A stretch of 64,000 nucleotides of DNA from Ramlibacter sp. PS4R-6 (GCF_037572775.1 NZ_JBBHKA010000001.1:2542001-2606000); one strand, 5' to 3'. Shown: positions 42,843 to 53,423, numbered from the stretch's first letter. Numbers and translations are program-made. The notes: generated by a model from the letters alone, not told the origin.

Positions 42843-43473
42843 CGGCGACGCACCGCGCGAAGTCGTTCGTGGACCGGGTCCGGATCGCGAGGTCCGCCAC
42901 GATGGGTGGCTCGTTGAGTGTCCCCACCGCCGAATACAGCACGTTCGACAGGTGCGCCCCGGTCATATCGGTCCAGGGCTCCAGGAGGGACAGGTCGCCC
43001 GGACCCGCCACGTACAGCACCTGGATGTCGAACGCGGTGATGCGCTGGCCCTGGTAGATCACGAAGGTCGTGTAGCGCATGTCGATCTCCACCGCCGGGC
43101 CGTAGTCGAAGCAGGCGCCGTGGCGCCAGCCGGCGATGGTCAGGGCGATCTCCATGGGGCTGTCGGGGTAGAGGACCGGCAGCTGGGGGACCAGCGTCTT
43201 CCAGGCATCCGTCTGCAGCAGCGCCGGGGGCAGTGGGGCGCTCCGGTAGTTGTCCTTCGTGAACACGTAGTTGTTGCAATGCGCCATGTAGCCGGCGAAC
43301 TTCTTGTCGAACGCGTTGCGGATGGCCTGGCACTGGGCTGCCGACATGGGTGGCGGGGGCGGGCTGGGGACGTAGTCTTCGGGCTGCGGCGCCCGCGGAA
43401 GGCCGCCGCTTCCCCCGCAAGCGGAAACGAGCGCGCAAAGGACTGCCGCGGCGTACAACCGTGTGTGCACCAT
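42829..43473 (-). CDS. Hypothetical lipoprotein
   Basis: 214 residues of no recognised family. The leader MVHTRLYAAAVLCALVSAC with lipobox LVSAC predicts an envelope lipoprotein; a Pro-rich linker (PSPPPPP, about 36-43) follows. The rest is globular, with several Cys (AHCNNYVF, GACFDYGPA, FARCVAAIPP). It is convergent with Bug receptor 3 and has no obvious operon partner. Confidence 0.65.
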   Translation of the reverse strand: MVHTRLYAAAVLCALVSACGGSGGLPRAPQPEDYVPSPPPPPMSAAQCQAIRNAFDKKFAGYMAHCNNYVFTKDNYRSAPLPPALLQTDAWKTLVPQLPVLYPDSPMEIALTIAGWRHGACFDYGPAVEIDMRYTTFVIYQGQRITAFDIQVLYVAGPGDLSLLEPWTDMTGAHLSNVLYSAVGTLNEPPIVADLAIRTRSTNDFARCVAAIPP

Positions 43474-43519
43474 GGACGCCCCCTCCTCAGGAAGCTGCGG
43501 TCGTTATAGGCGCTGCGCG

Positions 43520-44758
43520 CTACAAGTGCAAAGTCGTGAGGGCCGGCGGCGTCTCGGCCACGAGCCTGCCGCGCTTGTAGACCTTCACCCGGTTCGCGCG
43601 GCGGCGGATGGCATCGACGACGTCCGTCGCCTGCAGCAGCACGAAGCTCGCGTCACAGCCGGGCGCAATGCCGTAGCCTTGCAGGTGCATGATCTTCGCG
43701 GCGTTCGTCGTCACGGCGTCGAAGCACGCGCGGATGCCCGATTGGCTCGTCATCTGCGCCACGTGCAGGCCCAAGTGCGCCACCTCCAGCATGTCGGCGG
43801 TGCCCAGCGGGTACCACGGGTCCATGCAGTCGTCGTGGCCCATGCCCACCGTCACGCCGGCGGCCATCAGCTCGGGCACGCGCGTCATGCCGCGCCGCTT
43901 GGGGTAGGTGTCGTGTCGGCCCTGCAGGTGGATGTTGACGAGCGGGTTCGCGATGATCGACACGCCGCTCTCCGCGATGAGCGGGATCAGCTTGCTCACG
44001 TAGTAGTTGTCCATCGAGTGCATCGACGTGCAGTGGCTGCCCGTGACGCGGCCTTGCAGGCCCAGGCGGTGCGTTTCGAACGCCAGCGTCTCGATGTGGC
44101 GCGAGAGCGGGTCGTCCGACTCGTCGCAGTGCATGTCGACCATCTTTCCTTGCGCGGCCGCGATCTCGCACAGCAGCTTCACGCTTTCCGCACCCTGGGC
44201 CATCGTGCGCTCGAAGTGGGGAATGCCGCCGACGACGTCCACGCCCATGGCGAGCGCCTTCTTCAGGTTGTCGGCGCCGCCGGGCGAGCGCAGCACGCCG
44301 TCCTGCGGGAAGGCGACGAGTTGCAGGTCGATCACGCCGGCCACGCGCTTCTTCACTTCGAGCAGCGCCTCCACGGCGAGCAGGCGCGCATCGCTCGTGT
44401 CCACGTGGCTGCGGATTGCGAGCAGGCCCTTGCCGATCGCCATCTCGCAATAGGCGAGCGCCCGGCGCACGATGTCCTCCTGCTGCAGCGAGGGCTTGAG
44501 CTCCGCCCACACCGCGATGCCTTCGAGCAGGGTGCCGCTCTCGTTCACGCGTGGCTGGCCGTACGTGAGCGTGGTGTCCATGTGGAAGTGCGCGTCGCAG
44601 AACGGTGGCGCGAGCATCCAGCCCTTGGCGTCCACCGTTTCCTTCGCCGGCGCCGAGAGCCCCGGAGCCACGTCGGTGATTTTGCCGCCGCTGACGGCGA
44701 CGGACATGGCGGTGCGCCCGTCGGGCAGGGCGCAGTTGGTGATCAGGAGGTCGAGCAT
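43520..44758 (-). CDS. Cytosine-deaminase-type amidohydrolase
   Basis: 412 residues of the CodA-like amidohydrolase group. Metal and catalytic motifs: CDAHFHMDTTLTYGQPRVNE (H57 and H59), LVAFPQDGVLRS, DMHCDESDDPLSRHIETLA (His and the catalytic Glu), SHCTSMHSMDNYYVSK and GHDDCMDPWYPLGTADML (last metal Asp). These match cytosine/isoguanine deaminase architecture; related enzymes act on other N-heterocycles such as creatinine. Pyrimidine use fits the URC1-URC4-upp operon about 6 kb away, which would handle the uracil product; this link is inference. Confidence 0.82.
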   Translation of the reverse strand: MLDLLITNCALPDGRTAMSVAVSGGKITDVAPGLSAPAKETVDAKGWMLAPPFCDAHFHMDTTLTYGQPRVNESGTLLEGIAVWAELKPSLQQEDIVRRALAYCEMAIGKGLLAIRSHVDTSDARLLAVEALLEVKKRVAGVIDLQLVAFPQDGVLRSPGGADNLKKALAMGVDVVGGIPHFERTMAQGAESVKLLCEIAAAQGKMVDMHCDESDDPLSRHIETLAFETHRLGLQGRVTGSHCTSMHSMDNYYVSKLIPLIAESGVSIIANPLVNIHLQGRHDTYPKRRGMTRVPELMAAGVTVGMGHDDCMDPWYPLGTADMLEVAHLGLHVAQMTSQSGIRACFDAVTTNAAKIMHLQGYGIAPGCDASFVLLQATDVVDAIRRRANRVKVYKRGRLVAETPPALTTLHL

Positions 44759-44771
44759 GACCCCATTGTGA

Positions 44772-45812
44772 TCACTTGAGGTCGACGATCTCCACCCAGT
44801 TCGGGTTCTTGCCCATGGGCAGCTGCGCGGCCTGCGAGAGCTTCCCGGTGGCCGGGTCGATCTTGTACGCCGTCATCTGGTGCGACGTCTGCCCCACGGC
44901 CAGCAGCCACGTGCCTGTGGAGTCGACCTGGAAGCCGCGCGGCTGCTTCTCGGTGGGCTGATGGCCCACCAGCGTGAGCTCGCCGTTGGCCGCGTCGATC
45001 TTCCACATCGCGATCGTGTGCGTGTTGCGCTCGGCGGTGTACAGGTACTTGCCGTCGGGCGTGACGTGGATGTCCGAAGCCCAGGGCTTCACGGTGGAGC
45101 CCTGCGGCAGCGTCGGCCAGGTCTTGAGCAGCTTCAGGTTGCCGCGGTCGGCGTCGAAGCCGAGCAGGTCCACCGTGGCATCGAGTTCATGCAACAGGTA
45201 CGCGTGCTTGCCGTTCGGGTGCAGCACGAGGTGGCGCGGCCCCGCGCCGGCGCGCGTGGCGAACGCCGCGGGCTCGGCGGGCGCGAGCTTGCCGCTGGCC
45301 GCGTCGAACTTGAACACCAGCACCTGGTCGCTGCCGAGGTTGGTGACGAGCAGGTTGCGGTTGGACGCGTCGATGATGGCCGCGTGCGCGTTCTTGCCGG
45401 TGGGGATCACCGCGACGGCGCCGCCCGCGAGGCCGTCGGAGCCGATGGGGCTCACGCTGATCTTGTTGCCGCCGTAGGAGGCCGCGAACAGCCAGCGGCC
45501 GGTGCGGTCGGTCATGATGTTCGCCATGCTGTCCGGCAGCGGCGCGGTGCCGATGCGCTTGAGCGCGCCGGTGGCCGGGTCGATGGAGAAGCTCGCGACG
45601 CTGAAAGGCTCGCTGCGCAGCGCCGCGTACAGGAAGCGCTTGTCGGGGCTGAGCGCCATCGGCATCACCGTGCCGCCGACTTCCAGCGTCTGCGTGACTT
45701 GCACCGTGCCCTTCGCGCGATCGAGCTTCAGGACGGTGATCTCCTTGCTGTCGGCATTGGAGACGTAGGCCGCGGCAGTGGAGGATGTCGCACAACCTTG
45801 CATGGTCAGCAC
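44772..45812 (-). CDS. Lactonase/6-phosphogluconolactonase-like beta-propeller, leader frameshifted
   Basis: 346 residues as it stands, from a GTG at 45812. The body is a seven-bladed YVTN/lactonase propeller (YVSNADSKEITVLKLD, PDKRFLYAALRSEPFSVASF, LVTNLGSDQVLVFKFDA, RHLVLHPNGKHAYLLHELDA, ITPDG-like blades). The start begins LTMQGCATSS, which looks like the middle of a lipoprotein signal. A well-spaced AAGGAG and ATG at 45859 open MQTFVRMAAAATLFPG in another frame that stops just after. One extra G in the run at 45812-45815 joins them. So the gene is probably a frameshifted or misread lipoprotein; the body itself is intact. Confidence 0.85.
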   Translation of the reverse strand: MLTMQGCATSSTAAAYVSNADSKEITVLKLDRAKGTVQVTQTLEVGGTVMPMALSPDKRFLYAALRSEPFSVASFSIDPATGALKRIGTAPLPDSMANIMTDRTGRWLFAASYGGNKISVSPIGSDGLAGGAVAVIPTGKNAHAAIIDASNRNLLVTNLGSDQVLVFKFDAASGKLAPAEPAAFATRAGAGPRHLVLHPNGKHAYLLHELDATVDLLGFDADRGNLKLLKTWPTLPQGSTVKPWASDIHVTPDGKYLYTAERNTHTIAMWKIDAANGELTLVGHQPTEKQPRGFQVDSTGTWLLAVGQTSHQMTAYKIDPATGKLSQAAQLPMGKNPNWVEIVDLK

Positions 45813-45873
45813 CCCGGAAACAGCGTTGCAGCAGCGGCCATTCGGACAAAGGTTTGCATGTCGTCTCCTTGTA
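45810..45873 (-). other. Orphaned signal-peptide leader of the lactonase gene
   Basis: The ribosome site AAGGAG (complement of 45865-45870) lies five bases before the ATG ending at 45859. It starts MQTFVRMAAAATLFPGC and then hits TGA. The G run complementary to 45812-45815 is where the two frames diverge: with one more G the protein reads on as LFPGVLTMQGCATSS, a plausible lipoprotein signal. Confidence 0.7.
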
Positions 45874-45915
45874 CATGTCAGATATCGTACAACCGATCGC
45901 TGACAAAGGAAAGCG

Positions 45916-45949
45916 GTCGTCCCGGCGAAGGCCGGGATCCAGTGTCTTT
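45916..45949 (+). repeat. REP-like palindrome R4a
   Basis: GTCGTCCCGGCGAAGGCCGG followed by GATCCAGTGTCTTT, plus orientation. It is the first half of an inverted pair with R4b, 12 bases apart. Confidence 0.85.
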
Positions 45950-45961
45950 CGAGAGCGCCAT

Positions 45962-45994
45962 AAAGGCACTGGGCCCCGGCCTGCGCCGGGGTGA
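45962..45994 (-). repeat. REP-like palindrome R4b
   Basis: AAAGGCACTGGGCCCCGGCC then TGCGCCGGGGTGAC, minus orientation. With R4a it makes a tail-to-tail pair like the BIME arrangement of enterobacterial REP elements. It abuts the stop codon of the nucleosidase gene at 45999. Confidence 0.85.
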
Positions 45995-45998
45995 CGCG

Positions 45999-46898
45999 CT
46001 ATTTCCAGGCCGCCAGGAACGCCAGCAGCACCCGCGCCGAGTTGTCCGCGGCGATCTGGAAGAAGGTCGCGATCTCGTTCTCGCCGCCGCCGCCACCGGC
46101 CAGGTCGCTCAACGAGCGGAACGCGATGAACGGCACGCGGTTGGAATAGGCCACGTGCGCGACGGCGGCCGTTTCCATGTCGAGCACGCTGGCCTCGAAG
46201 ACCTTGAACGTGTATTCGCGGAACGCCGCGTTGTCGACGAAGGCCGCACCCGACACGCCGTTGCCGCCGATCACGATCCGCGGCTGGTGGTCCAGGCAGT
46301 GCCTGCCGGCGTCGCAGCGCTCCAGCTTCACGTCGGCGGCGGCGCGCCGCGCGATCGCGAGCAGCTGCGCATCGGCGCCGAAGAACTGGATCTTCTCCTC
46401 GCCGCTGCGGCCCGCCGAGCGCACGCCCACGGGCCGCGGGTGGATCATCCCGAAGTTGGGCAGCTTCGCGTCGTCGATGAAGGCCGGCGCCTGGTACTTG
46501 CCGGGCGCCACCTCGCGCGCCAGCAGCACCTCGAGGTACTGCGTCCAGCGCTGCGCGACGATGACGTCGCCCACCTTCAGCTCGGGGTTCACGCCACCCG
46601 CGATGCCGCTGAAGACGATGTGGCTCACGTGGAAGCGGTCCAGCGCCAGTTGCGTGTTCATGGCGGCGTTGACCATGCTGATGCCCGACAGGAACAGCAC
46701 CACGGGCTTGCCTTGCAGCGTGCCGGTGATGAACTCGACGCCATTGATGGTCTGCCGGCGCGCATCGACCACTTTCGAGGCCAGCAGCGCCAGCTCGGGC
46801 TCGAAGGCCGAAATGACCGCGATGCGCGCCGTGTCGCGCGGCGTGCCGGCGCAGCCGGCCAGCAGCAACGCGAGGATGAGGGCGAGGAGGCGGCGCAT
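45999..46898 (-). CDS. Lipoprotein nucleosidase, MTA/SAH nucleosidase (Pfs) family
   Basis: 299 residues. Leader MRRLLALILALLLAGC with lipobox LAGC predicts an envelope lipoprotein. The body is a PNP/UDP phosphorylase-type nucleosidase fold with IAVISAFEPELALL, FLSGISMVNAAMNTQLAL, FSGIAGGVNPELKVGDVIVA, SVLDMETAAVAHVA (catalytic M-E pair region) and FRSLSDLAGG. Cytosolic MTAN is about 230 residues; here an insertion (about 130-200) and the leader account for the extra length. A nucleosidase outside the cytoplasm may salvage nucleosides from the environment. Confidence 0.85.
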   Translation of the reverse strand: MRRLLALILALLLAGCAGTPRDTARIAVISAFEPELALLASKVVDARRQTINGVEFITGTLQGKPVVLFLSGISMVNAAMNTQLALDRFHVSHIVFSGIAGGVNPELKVGDVIVAQRWTQYLEVLLAREVAPGKYQAPAFIDDAKLPNFGMIHPRPVGVRSAGRSGEEKIQFFGADAQLLAIARRAAADVKLERCDAGRHCLDHQPRIVIGGNGVSGAAFVDNAAFREYTFKVFEASVLDMETAAVAHVAYSNRVPFIAFRSLSDLAGGGGGENEIATFFQIAADNSARVLLAFLAAWK

Positions 46899-46919
46899 CG
46901 AAGGCGCAGTCTATCGCTG

Positions 46920-48053
46920 CTAGAACGGTCCCTGGAAGTCGAACGCGCGCTGCACGAACCAGTACGCGGCGATGAGCGCGACAGCGATGGAGCCGAAGGT
47001 GAGTACGCCGTGGCGGTAGAAGGCCGTGCGCCGCAGGGCAAAGGCGATCGGCACGAACACGGCGACGATCGCGATCTGCCCGACCTCCACGCCCAGGTTG
47101 AAACCCACCAGCGCGAGGGCCAGCGCGCCTTGGGGCAGCCCCAGGTCGGCCAGCACCGACGCGAAGCCGAAGCCGTGGATCAGGCCGAACACGAAAGCCA
47201 TCACCCAGCGCTTCTTCTCGATGGTGCCGCGCAGGTTGTTGAGGGCCGCGAACACCACCGACGCCGCGATGGTCGATTCGACGATGCGCGAGGGCAGGCT
47301 GATCACCTCCAGCGCCGCCAGGCTGAGCGTGATCGAGTGCGCCACCGTGAACGCGGTGACGACCTTGAGCACCTCGACGAGCGAGCGCTTCAGGCTGGGC
47401 GCCGGCTCCCAGTCGCCGGCCACGCGCACCAGCACCGCGGGCAACAGCAGCGACAGCAGGAAGAGGATGTGGTCGTAGCCGATCCAGATGTGCCACGTGC
47501 CGTCCACCAGGTACTGGCGCAGCGTCTGCCATGCGCCGGCGGGCTGCAGGGCCAGCGGTTGCTGCGCGTTGTCGGTGCCGAAGACGAGCGCCTGCGACGA
47601 CGCGCCGCCCGGCGCCACCCACTGCACGAGCCCGCGGTGCGAGGGGTCGACGTCGAACAGCAGCGCGTAGTGCAAGCGCAGGCCCTTGGCGAAAGGCTCG
47701 CACTTCGCCGTGAGCGACAGCACGGCGTAGGTGCCGTCGCTGTGCTTGTCGAGCTGCAGCGGCGCGGCGGTTTGCCAGGCGCACGCCTTGTCGCCGGCCT
47801 CCAGCGTAAGGCGGGCGGTGGCGTACTGCGTGATCTCGTCAGCGCGCGTGCGCACCTCGCCCCAGGTGAGCTGGCCGTTGCCGTCGCGGTCCAGCTCCAG
47901 CACGTAGTCCAGGTCGCGCAGCGCGATATCCCAGCGCACCGCGACTTCGTGCTGGTTCGCGTCGGCGCGCAGCGTGAGGTAGCTGTCGCTCGGCTTGTGG
48001 GCCGCCGCGGCCAGGGGCAGCAACAAGGCCGCCAGGAAGGCGAGGAGGCGCAT
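46920..48053 (-). CDS. HupE/UreJ-family membrane protein with EF-hand-like N-terminus
   Basis: 377 residues. Signal peptide MRLLAFLAALLLPLAAAAHK; a periplasmic domain of about 170 residues with an EF-hand-like loop LELDRDGNGQLTWGEV; then about seven membrane helices carrying IWIGYDHILFLLSLLLP, FTVAHSITLSLAAL, NNLRGTIEKKRWVMAFVFGL, IHGFGFAS and GFNLGVEVGQIAIV, the HupE/UreJ_2 signature with membrane His residues. Relatives are thought to move nickel or cobalt, mostly without proof. It shares one base with the upstream TPR gene. Confidence 0.88.
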   Translation of the reverse strand: MRLLAFLAALLLPLAAAAHKPSDSYLTLRADANQHEVAVRWDIALRDLDYVLELDRDGNGQLTWGEVRTRADEITQYATARLTLEAGDKACAWQTAAPLQLDKHSDGTYAVLSLTAKCEPFAKGLRLHYALLFDVDPSHRGLVQWVAPGGASSQALVFGTDNAQQPLALQPAGAWQTLRQYLVDGTWHIWIGYDHILFLLSLLLPAVLVRVAGDWEPAPSLKRSLVEVLKVVTAFTVAHSITLSLAALEVISLPSRIVESTIAASVVFAALNNLRGTIEKKRWVMAFVFGLIHGFGFASVLADLGLPQGALALALVGFNLGVEVGQIAIVAVFVPIAFALRRTAFYRHGVLTFGSIAVALIAAYWFVQRAFDFQGPF

Positions 48054-49231
48054 CACTTCTTCGCCCCGGCCAATTGCGCGGCGAGGGCAACCAGCGCCGG
48101 GTCTTCGTAGCCGTTCGACTGGAGCCATGCCAGCGCGGGATCGGCGGCCTTCGGCTGGTTGGCGGCCAGCGCGGCCCGCATCAGCATCTCGGCGTCGCGC
48201 GCTTCCTTCTGCGTCGCGTAGTTGCGCACGGCGAATTCGAGCGCCCTGGCCGCGTTGCCCTGCACGTCCAGCTCGAAGCGTGCCGCTTCCTGCTCGTGCA
48301 ACGTGTCGCCACGCTTCGCCGCGTCGTCGAAGCGCTCGCGCAACTGGCTGGCCCAGCCCTTGGCGCGCGCGTCGTCGGCCGCCTTGCCGGCAAGCGCCAG
48401 GCGCAGCAGCAGGATGTCGGAGCGCTCCCAGTCCTTCAGCAGCGCGATGGCTTCCTGCGGGCGCTTGCGCGCGAGCAGGAAATCGGCATAGGCGCCCAGC
48501 AGGAACTGGTCGGTGATGCCCAGCGCCAGCGCTTCCTTGAAATGCCTTTCCGCTTCGTCGGTGCGCTGCAGGCGGATCGCCATCTCGGCCAGGCGCGTGC
48601 GGACCCACAGCTTGAGCCCGGCGGGCGCATCGCGCGATTCGGCGAGTGCCTTCGTGAGGGCGTCGTAGGCCGGGCGCAATTGGCCGGTGTTGGCCTGCGC
48701 GTAAGCCGTGCAGCCTTGCGCGTGCAGCGGGTGGGCCACCGCTGCCAGCTTCGCGCACTCGGCCAGCGCGTCGGCGTACTTGGCCTGCACCATGTCGATG
48801 GCCGCGCGCCATGCGGGCGGCTCCGGCGACTGCGGGTCGAGCTCGCCGGCTCTCTTCAGGCTGGCGAGCGCCCCGTTGAAGTCATGGCTGTATTGCTGCA
48901 GGACGCCGCGCACCAGCCAGTAGGCGGCGTTGTCCGGCGCGGCTTTCTCCAGCGGGGCGATCGCCGCGGATGCGTAACCCACGTAGCGCGGGTCGCCTTG
49001 CGCCATCGCCAGGTCGAAGTAGCGGCGCGCCACCTCCAGCCGCAGGTCCACGTCGAAGGGCCGCGCGGCCAGCTGCTTGCGCAGCGATTCGACGCGGCGC
49101 ACGGATGGGTCGTTGGTGGTGGCGGGCAGGCGCTCGACCACCTCGGCGTCGCCGGCGGGGGTGAACGGGGCGGCGAAGGCGGGCGACAGCGCCAGTGCAA
49201 GGATGAGGGCCGGCGTCGCGAATCGGTGCAT
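48053..49231 (-). CDS. Periplasmic TPR-repeat protein
   Basis: 392 residues. A Sec signal peptide (MHRFATPALILALALSPAFA) is followed by TPR-like helical repeats through most of the chain (for example LRLEVARRYFDLAMAQGD, YWLVRGVLQQYSHDFNGALA, GLKLWVRTRLAEMAIRLQRT). It should act as a periplasmic scaffold. The stop overlaps the start of the HupE-like gene (TGATG), so the two are translated together and probably work together. Codon use is like the rest of the window, unlike the TPR gene at 24738. Confidence 0.85.
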   Translation of the reverse strand: MHRFATPALILALALSPAFAAPFTPAGDAEVVERLPATTNDPSVRRVESLRKQLAARPFDVDLRLEVARRYFDLAMAQGDPRYVGYASAAIAPLEKAAPDNAAYWLVRGVLQQYSHDFNGALASLKRAGELDPQSPEPPAWRAAIDMVQAKYADALAECAKLAAVAHPLHAQGCTAYAQANTGQLRPAYDALTKALAESRDAPAGLKLWVRTRLAEMAIRLQRTDEAERHFKEALALGITDQFLLGAYADFLLARKRPQEAIALLKDWERSDILLLRLALAGKAADDARAKGWASQLRERFDDAAKRGDTLHEQEAARFELDVQGNAARALEFAVRNYATQKEARDAEMLMRAALAANQPKAADPALAWLQSNGYEDPALVALAAQLAGAKK

Positions 49232-49293
49232 CGGGGCGAGAGTCTAAAGGGACGGCCCCACGCGCCGCCCGGACGCGGCATGATGCGCCTTCC

Positions 49294-50166
49294 ATGCGTT
49301 CCATCCTGTTCCTCGCAGCCTTGCTGCTTTCGTTCGCGGCGCAAGCCGGCGGCGCCCTCGGGGCGAACGGCCTGCGCCAGCACCACGCGGCGATCGCGCC
49401 GCACCTGGCCGCCAGCGAATTCGGCGGGCCGCTCTTGCTGCGCTCGGACGAGGCGCCGCGGCGCATCGAAGGCGAGGTGTTCGCGGTGCTCGACCACCCG
49501 TTCGAGAGCGTGGCGGCCGCGCTGGCCGACCCGCTGCAGTGGTGCGAGATCCTCATCCTGCACCTGAACACCAAGGGCTGCCGCGAGACGGTCGTGAACG
49601 GGCGGCAGCGCATCGAGATCCGCGTCGGCCGCAAGGAGCCGCAGCCGCCCGAGGACGCCGAGCTGGTGGCCTTCGATTGGCGCGGCGCCACCCGCCGCGC
49701 GGACTACGTCGCCGTGCAGATGGATGCCGAGGACGGGCCCTACGACACGCGCGACTACCGCCTGTTCGTCGAGAGCGTGCCGCTGGACGCGAAGCACACC
49801 TTCATCCACATGGGCTACGCCCTCAGCTACGGCGGCGCGAGCTCGGTCGCGATGAAGCTGTACCTGGCCACCTTCGGGCGCAACAAGGTGGGCTTCACGC
49901 ACGAGCGCCCGCCCACGCCCAAGGACGAAGGCTATGTGGGCGGGGTGCGCGGCATCGTCGAGCGCAACACCATGCGCTACTACCTGTGCATCGACGCCTA
50001 CCTGGGCTCGCTGGCGCTGCCGCCGGCGCAGCGCGCCGAGAAGAGCATCGCCGCGTGGTTCGACGCGACCGAGCGCTTCGCGCGCCAGCTGCACGAGGTC
50101 GACCGCGACGACTACCTGCGCATGAAGCGCGAGGAAGTGCGGCGCGTGTACGCGCAGCAGCGCTAG
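49294..50166 (+). CDS. Secreted hypothetical protein
   Basis: 290 residues. Signal peptide MRSILFLAALLLSFAAQAG. No family recognised by eye. Features: HPFESVAAALADPLQWCEIL followed by ILHLNTKGC, VAFDWRGATRRADYVAVQMD, YGGASSVAMKLYLATFGR and GFTHE. The layout of a hydrophobic ligand cavity is imaginable (START/SRPBCC-like), but this is a guess. Its stop codon abuts the convergent upp stop. Confidence 0.7.
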   Translation: MRSILFLAALLLSFAAQAGGALGANGLRQHHAAIAPHLAASEFGGPLLLRSDEAPRRIEGEVFAVLDHPFESVAAALADPLQWCEILILHLNTKGCRETVVNGRQRIEIRVGRKEPQPPEDAELVAFDWRGATRRADYVAVQMDAEDGPYDTRDYRLFVESVPLDAKHTFIHMGYALSYGGASSVAMKLYLATFGRNKVGFTHERPPTPKDEGYVGGVRGIVERNTMRYYLCIDAYLGSLALPPAQRAEKSIAAWFDATERFARQLHEVDRDDYLRMKREEVRRVYAQQR

Positions 50167-50796
<630 letters not shown>

Positions 50797-50803
50797 GGGC
50801 GGA

Positions 50804-52068
50804 TTAAAACACCGTGCCGTCGGAAACCACGCGCAGCGGGGGCAGCCCGTTGCGGTGCTTCTGCGCCAGCGCGCGGCCGGCGGCCCAGGAGCCGCCCTCG
50901 AGCACCTTCGCCAGCGGCATGTGGCGCTCGTCGACGCCCATGCGCTTACGCACCGCGTCGGCCACTTCGTCCATGAGCGCCACGGTCAGCGCCCGCCACT
51001 CGACGACGATCTCGTCGCCCACCTGCCAGGTTTCGCCGGCGGCCTTCTCGTCGCGCAGCGCGAGCAGGCCCGAGTCGAGCATGAGCCCGCCGTTGCGGTA
51101 TTCCGGCAGGGCGGTGAGGCGGTCCACGTGGTGCACCTTCACGCCGCTCCACTCGAAGGGCTCCAGCAGCGAGTACGTCATCCACTGCGACAGCTTGTGG
51201 AAGGGCATCCACCCGTCGGTCAGGCCTTGCCCGCGCACGGCGGAGTGGCGCCAGCAGTCGCCCAAAGCCACGTTGGAGATGTAGTTGCTGGCGGGCCAGA
51301 TGTCCTGCAGCGAGATGAGCAGCTGCGACAGGATGTCGTGCGCGCCGATGTCGGCCGTGTGCGGCACGTCGGGGCCCAGCGGCGAGATCATCATGTCGAA
51401 GATGCCCGAGGGGCGCTGCATGCCGTCGCCGAAGGTCTCGGGGCGCTCGGCCATCACTTCGCCCAGGCGCCGCAGCAGGATCGCGCGGTCTTCGAGCCCC
51501 ACCAGCGGGTTCGTCTCCGTCACCTGGAACGCCCGCGCGAGGTGGTCGGTCTGCAGCGCGCGCAGGCCCACCGAGTCGGCCTGCAGCGGATGGTTCTTGT
51601 CGCCCGAGAACAGACCGGCGACAAAGGCGTGGTAGCTGGCGAGCGCCAGGCCTTCGGAGCGCGTGAAGGTCTTGCCGCTGCCGCCCTCGGTGTACTTCCA
51701 CTCGGGGCCCGCGCCCGCATCGAGCAGCACGCTCAGGATGGTGAGGTCGATCAGGCAATGCGCCTTCACGGCATTCGGCACGTTGCCCAGCAGCTTGAGC
51801 AGCTCCGCGCGGCGGTCGATGCCACCGGCCTCGAAATGGCGCCAGCGGCTGTGGATGGGGATGGCGCCGCGCGAGTAGCGCTCGCGCGTGGCGCGGATGA
51901 TCTCGTCGGCAGCCGTCTCGCGAAAGCCGTCGTCCACGATGAACCAGCGCGATTCGCCGTCGCGAGCGCGGCGCAACAGCTGGGCGGCGCGCTCGCGGAT
52001 CGCCGCGGTGGTCCTCAGCTCGCTGGCCGCCGCTTCGGCCGCGCCGTGCTCGTCACCCAGGTGCGTGC

Positions 52069-52072
<4 letters not shown>
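50804..52072 (-). CDS. URC4/urg3-type protein (DUF1688)
   Basis: 422 residues of the DUF1688 family, known from the yeast uracil-degradation gene URC4. Recognised by landmarks such as [91 protein letters not shown] and [20 protein letters not shown]. The biochemical step is not established. The gene overlaps the URC1-like gene by 4 bp and precedes upp by seven bases, so the three are translationally linked. Confidence 0.9.
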
Positions 52073-53316
<1,244 letters not shown>

Positions 53317-53423
53317 GAAATCACTTTAGCTCAGGACGCCCTGTTGGGGTGGGCCGGCCGGCGACGGGCCAGCCCCTCTGCGCGAATGTCCCCCGTCGCG
53401 CTATGCGCTCCCGGCCGCCTCGA

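Noticed and set aside
44880..48110. Very long plus-strand open frame over 1000 codons
   Set aside because: Runs antisense to four genes with recognised folds; no domain, low-complexity composition.
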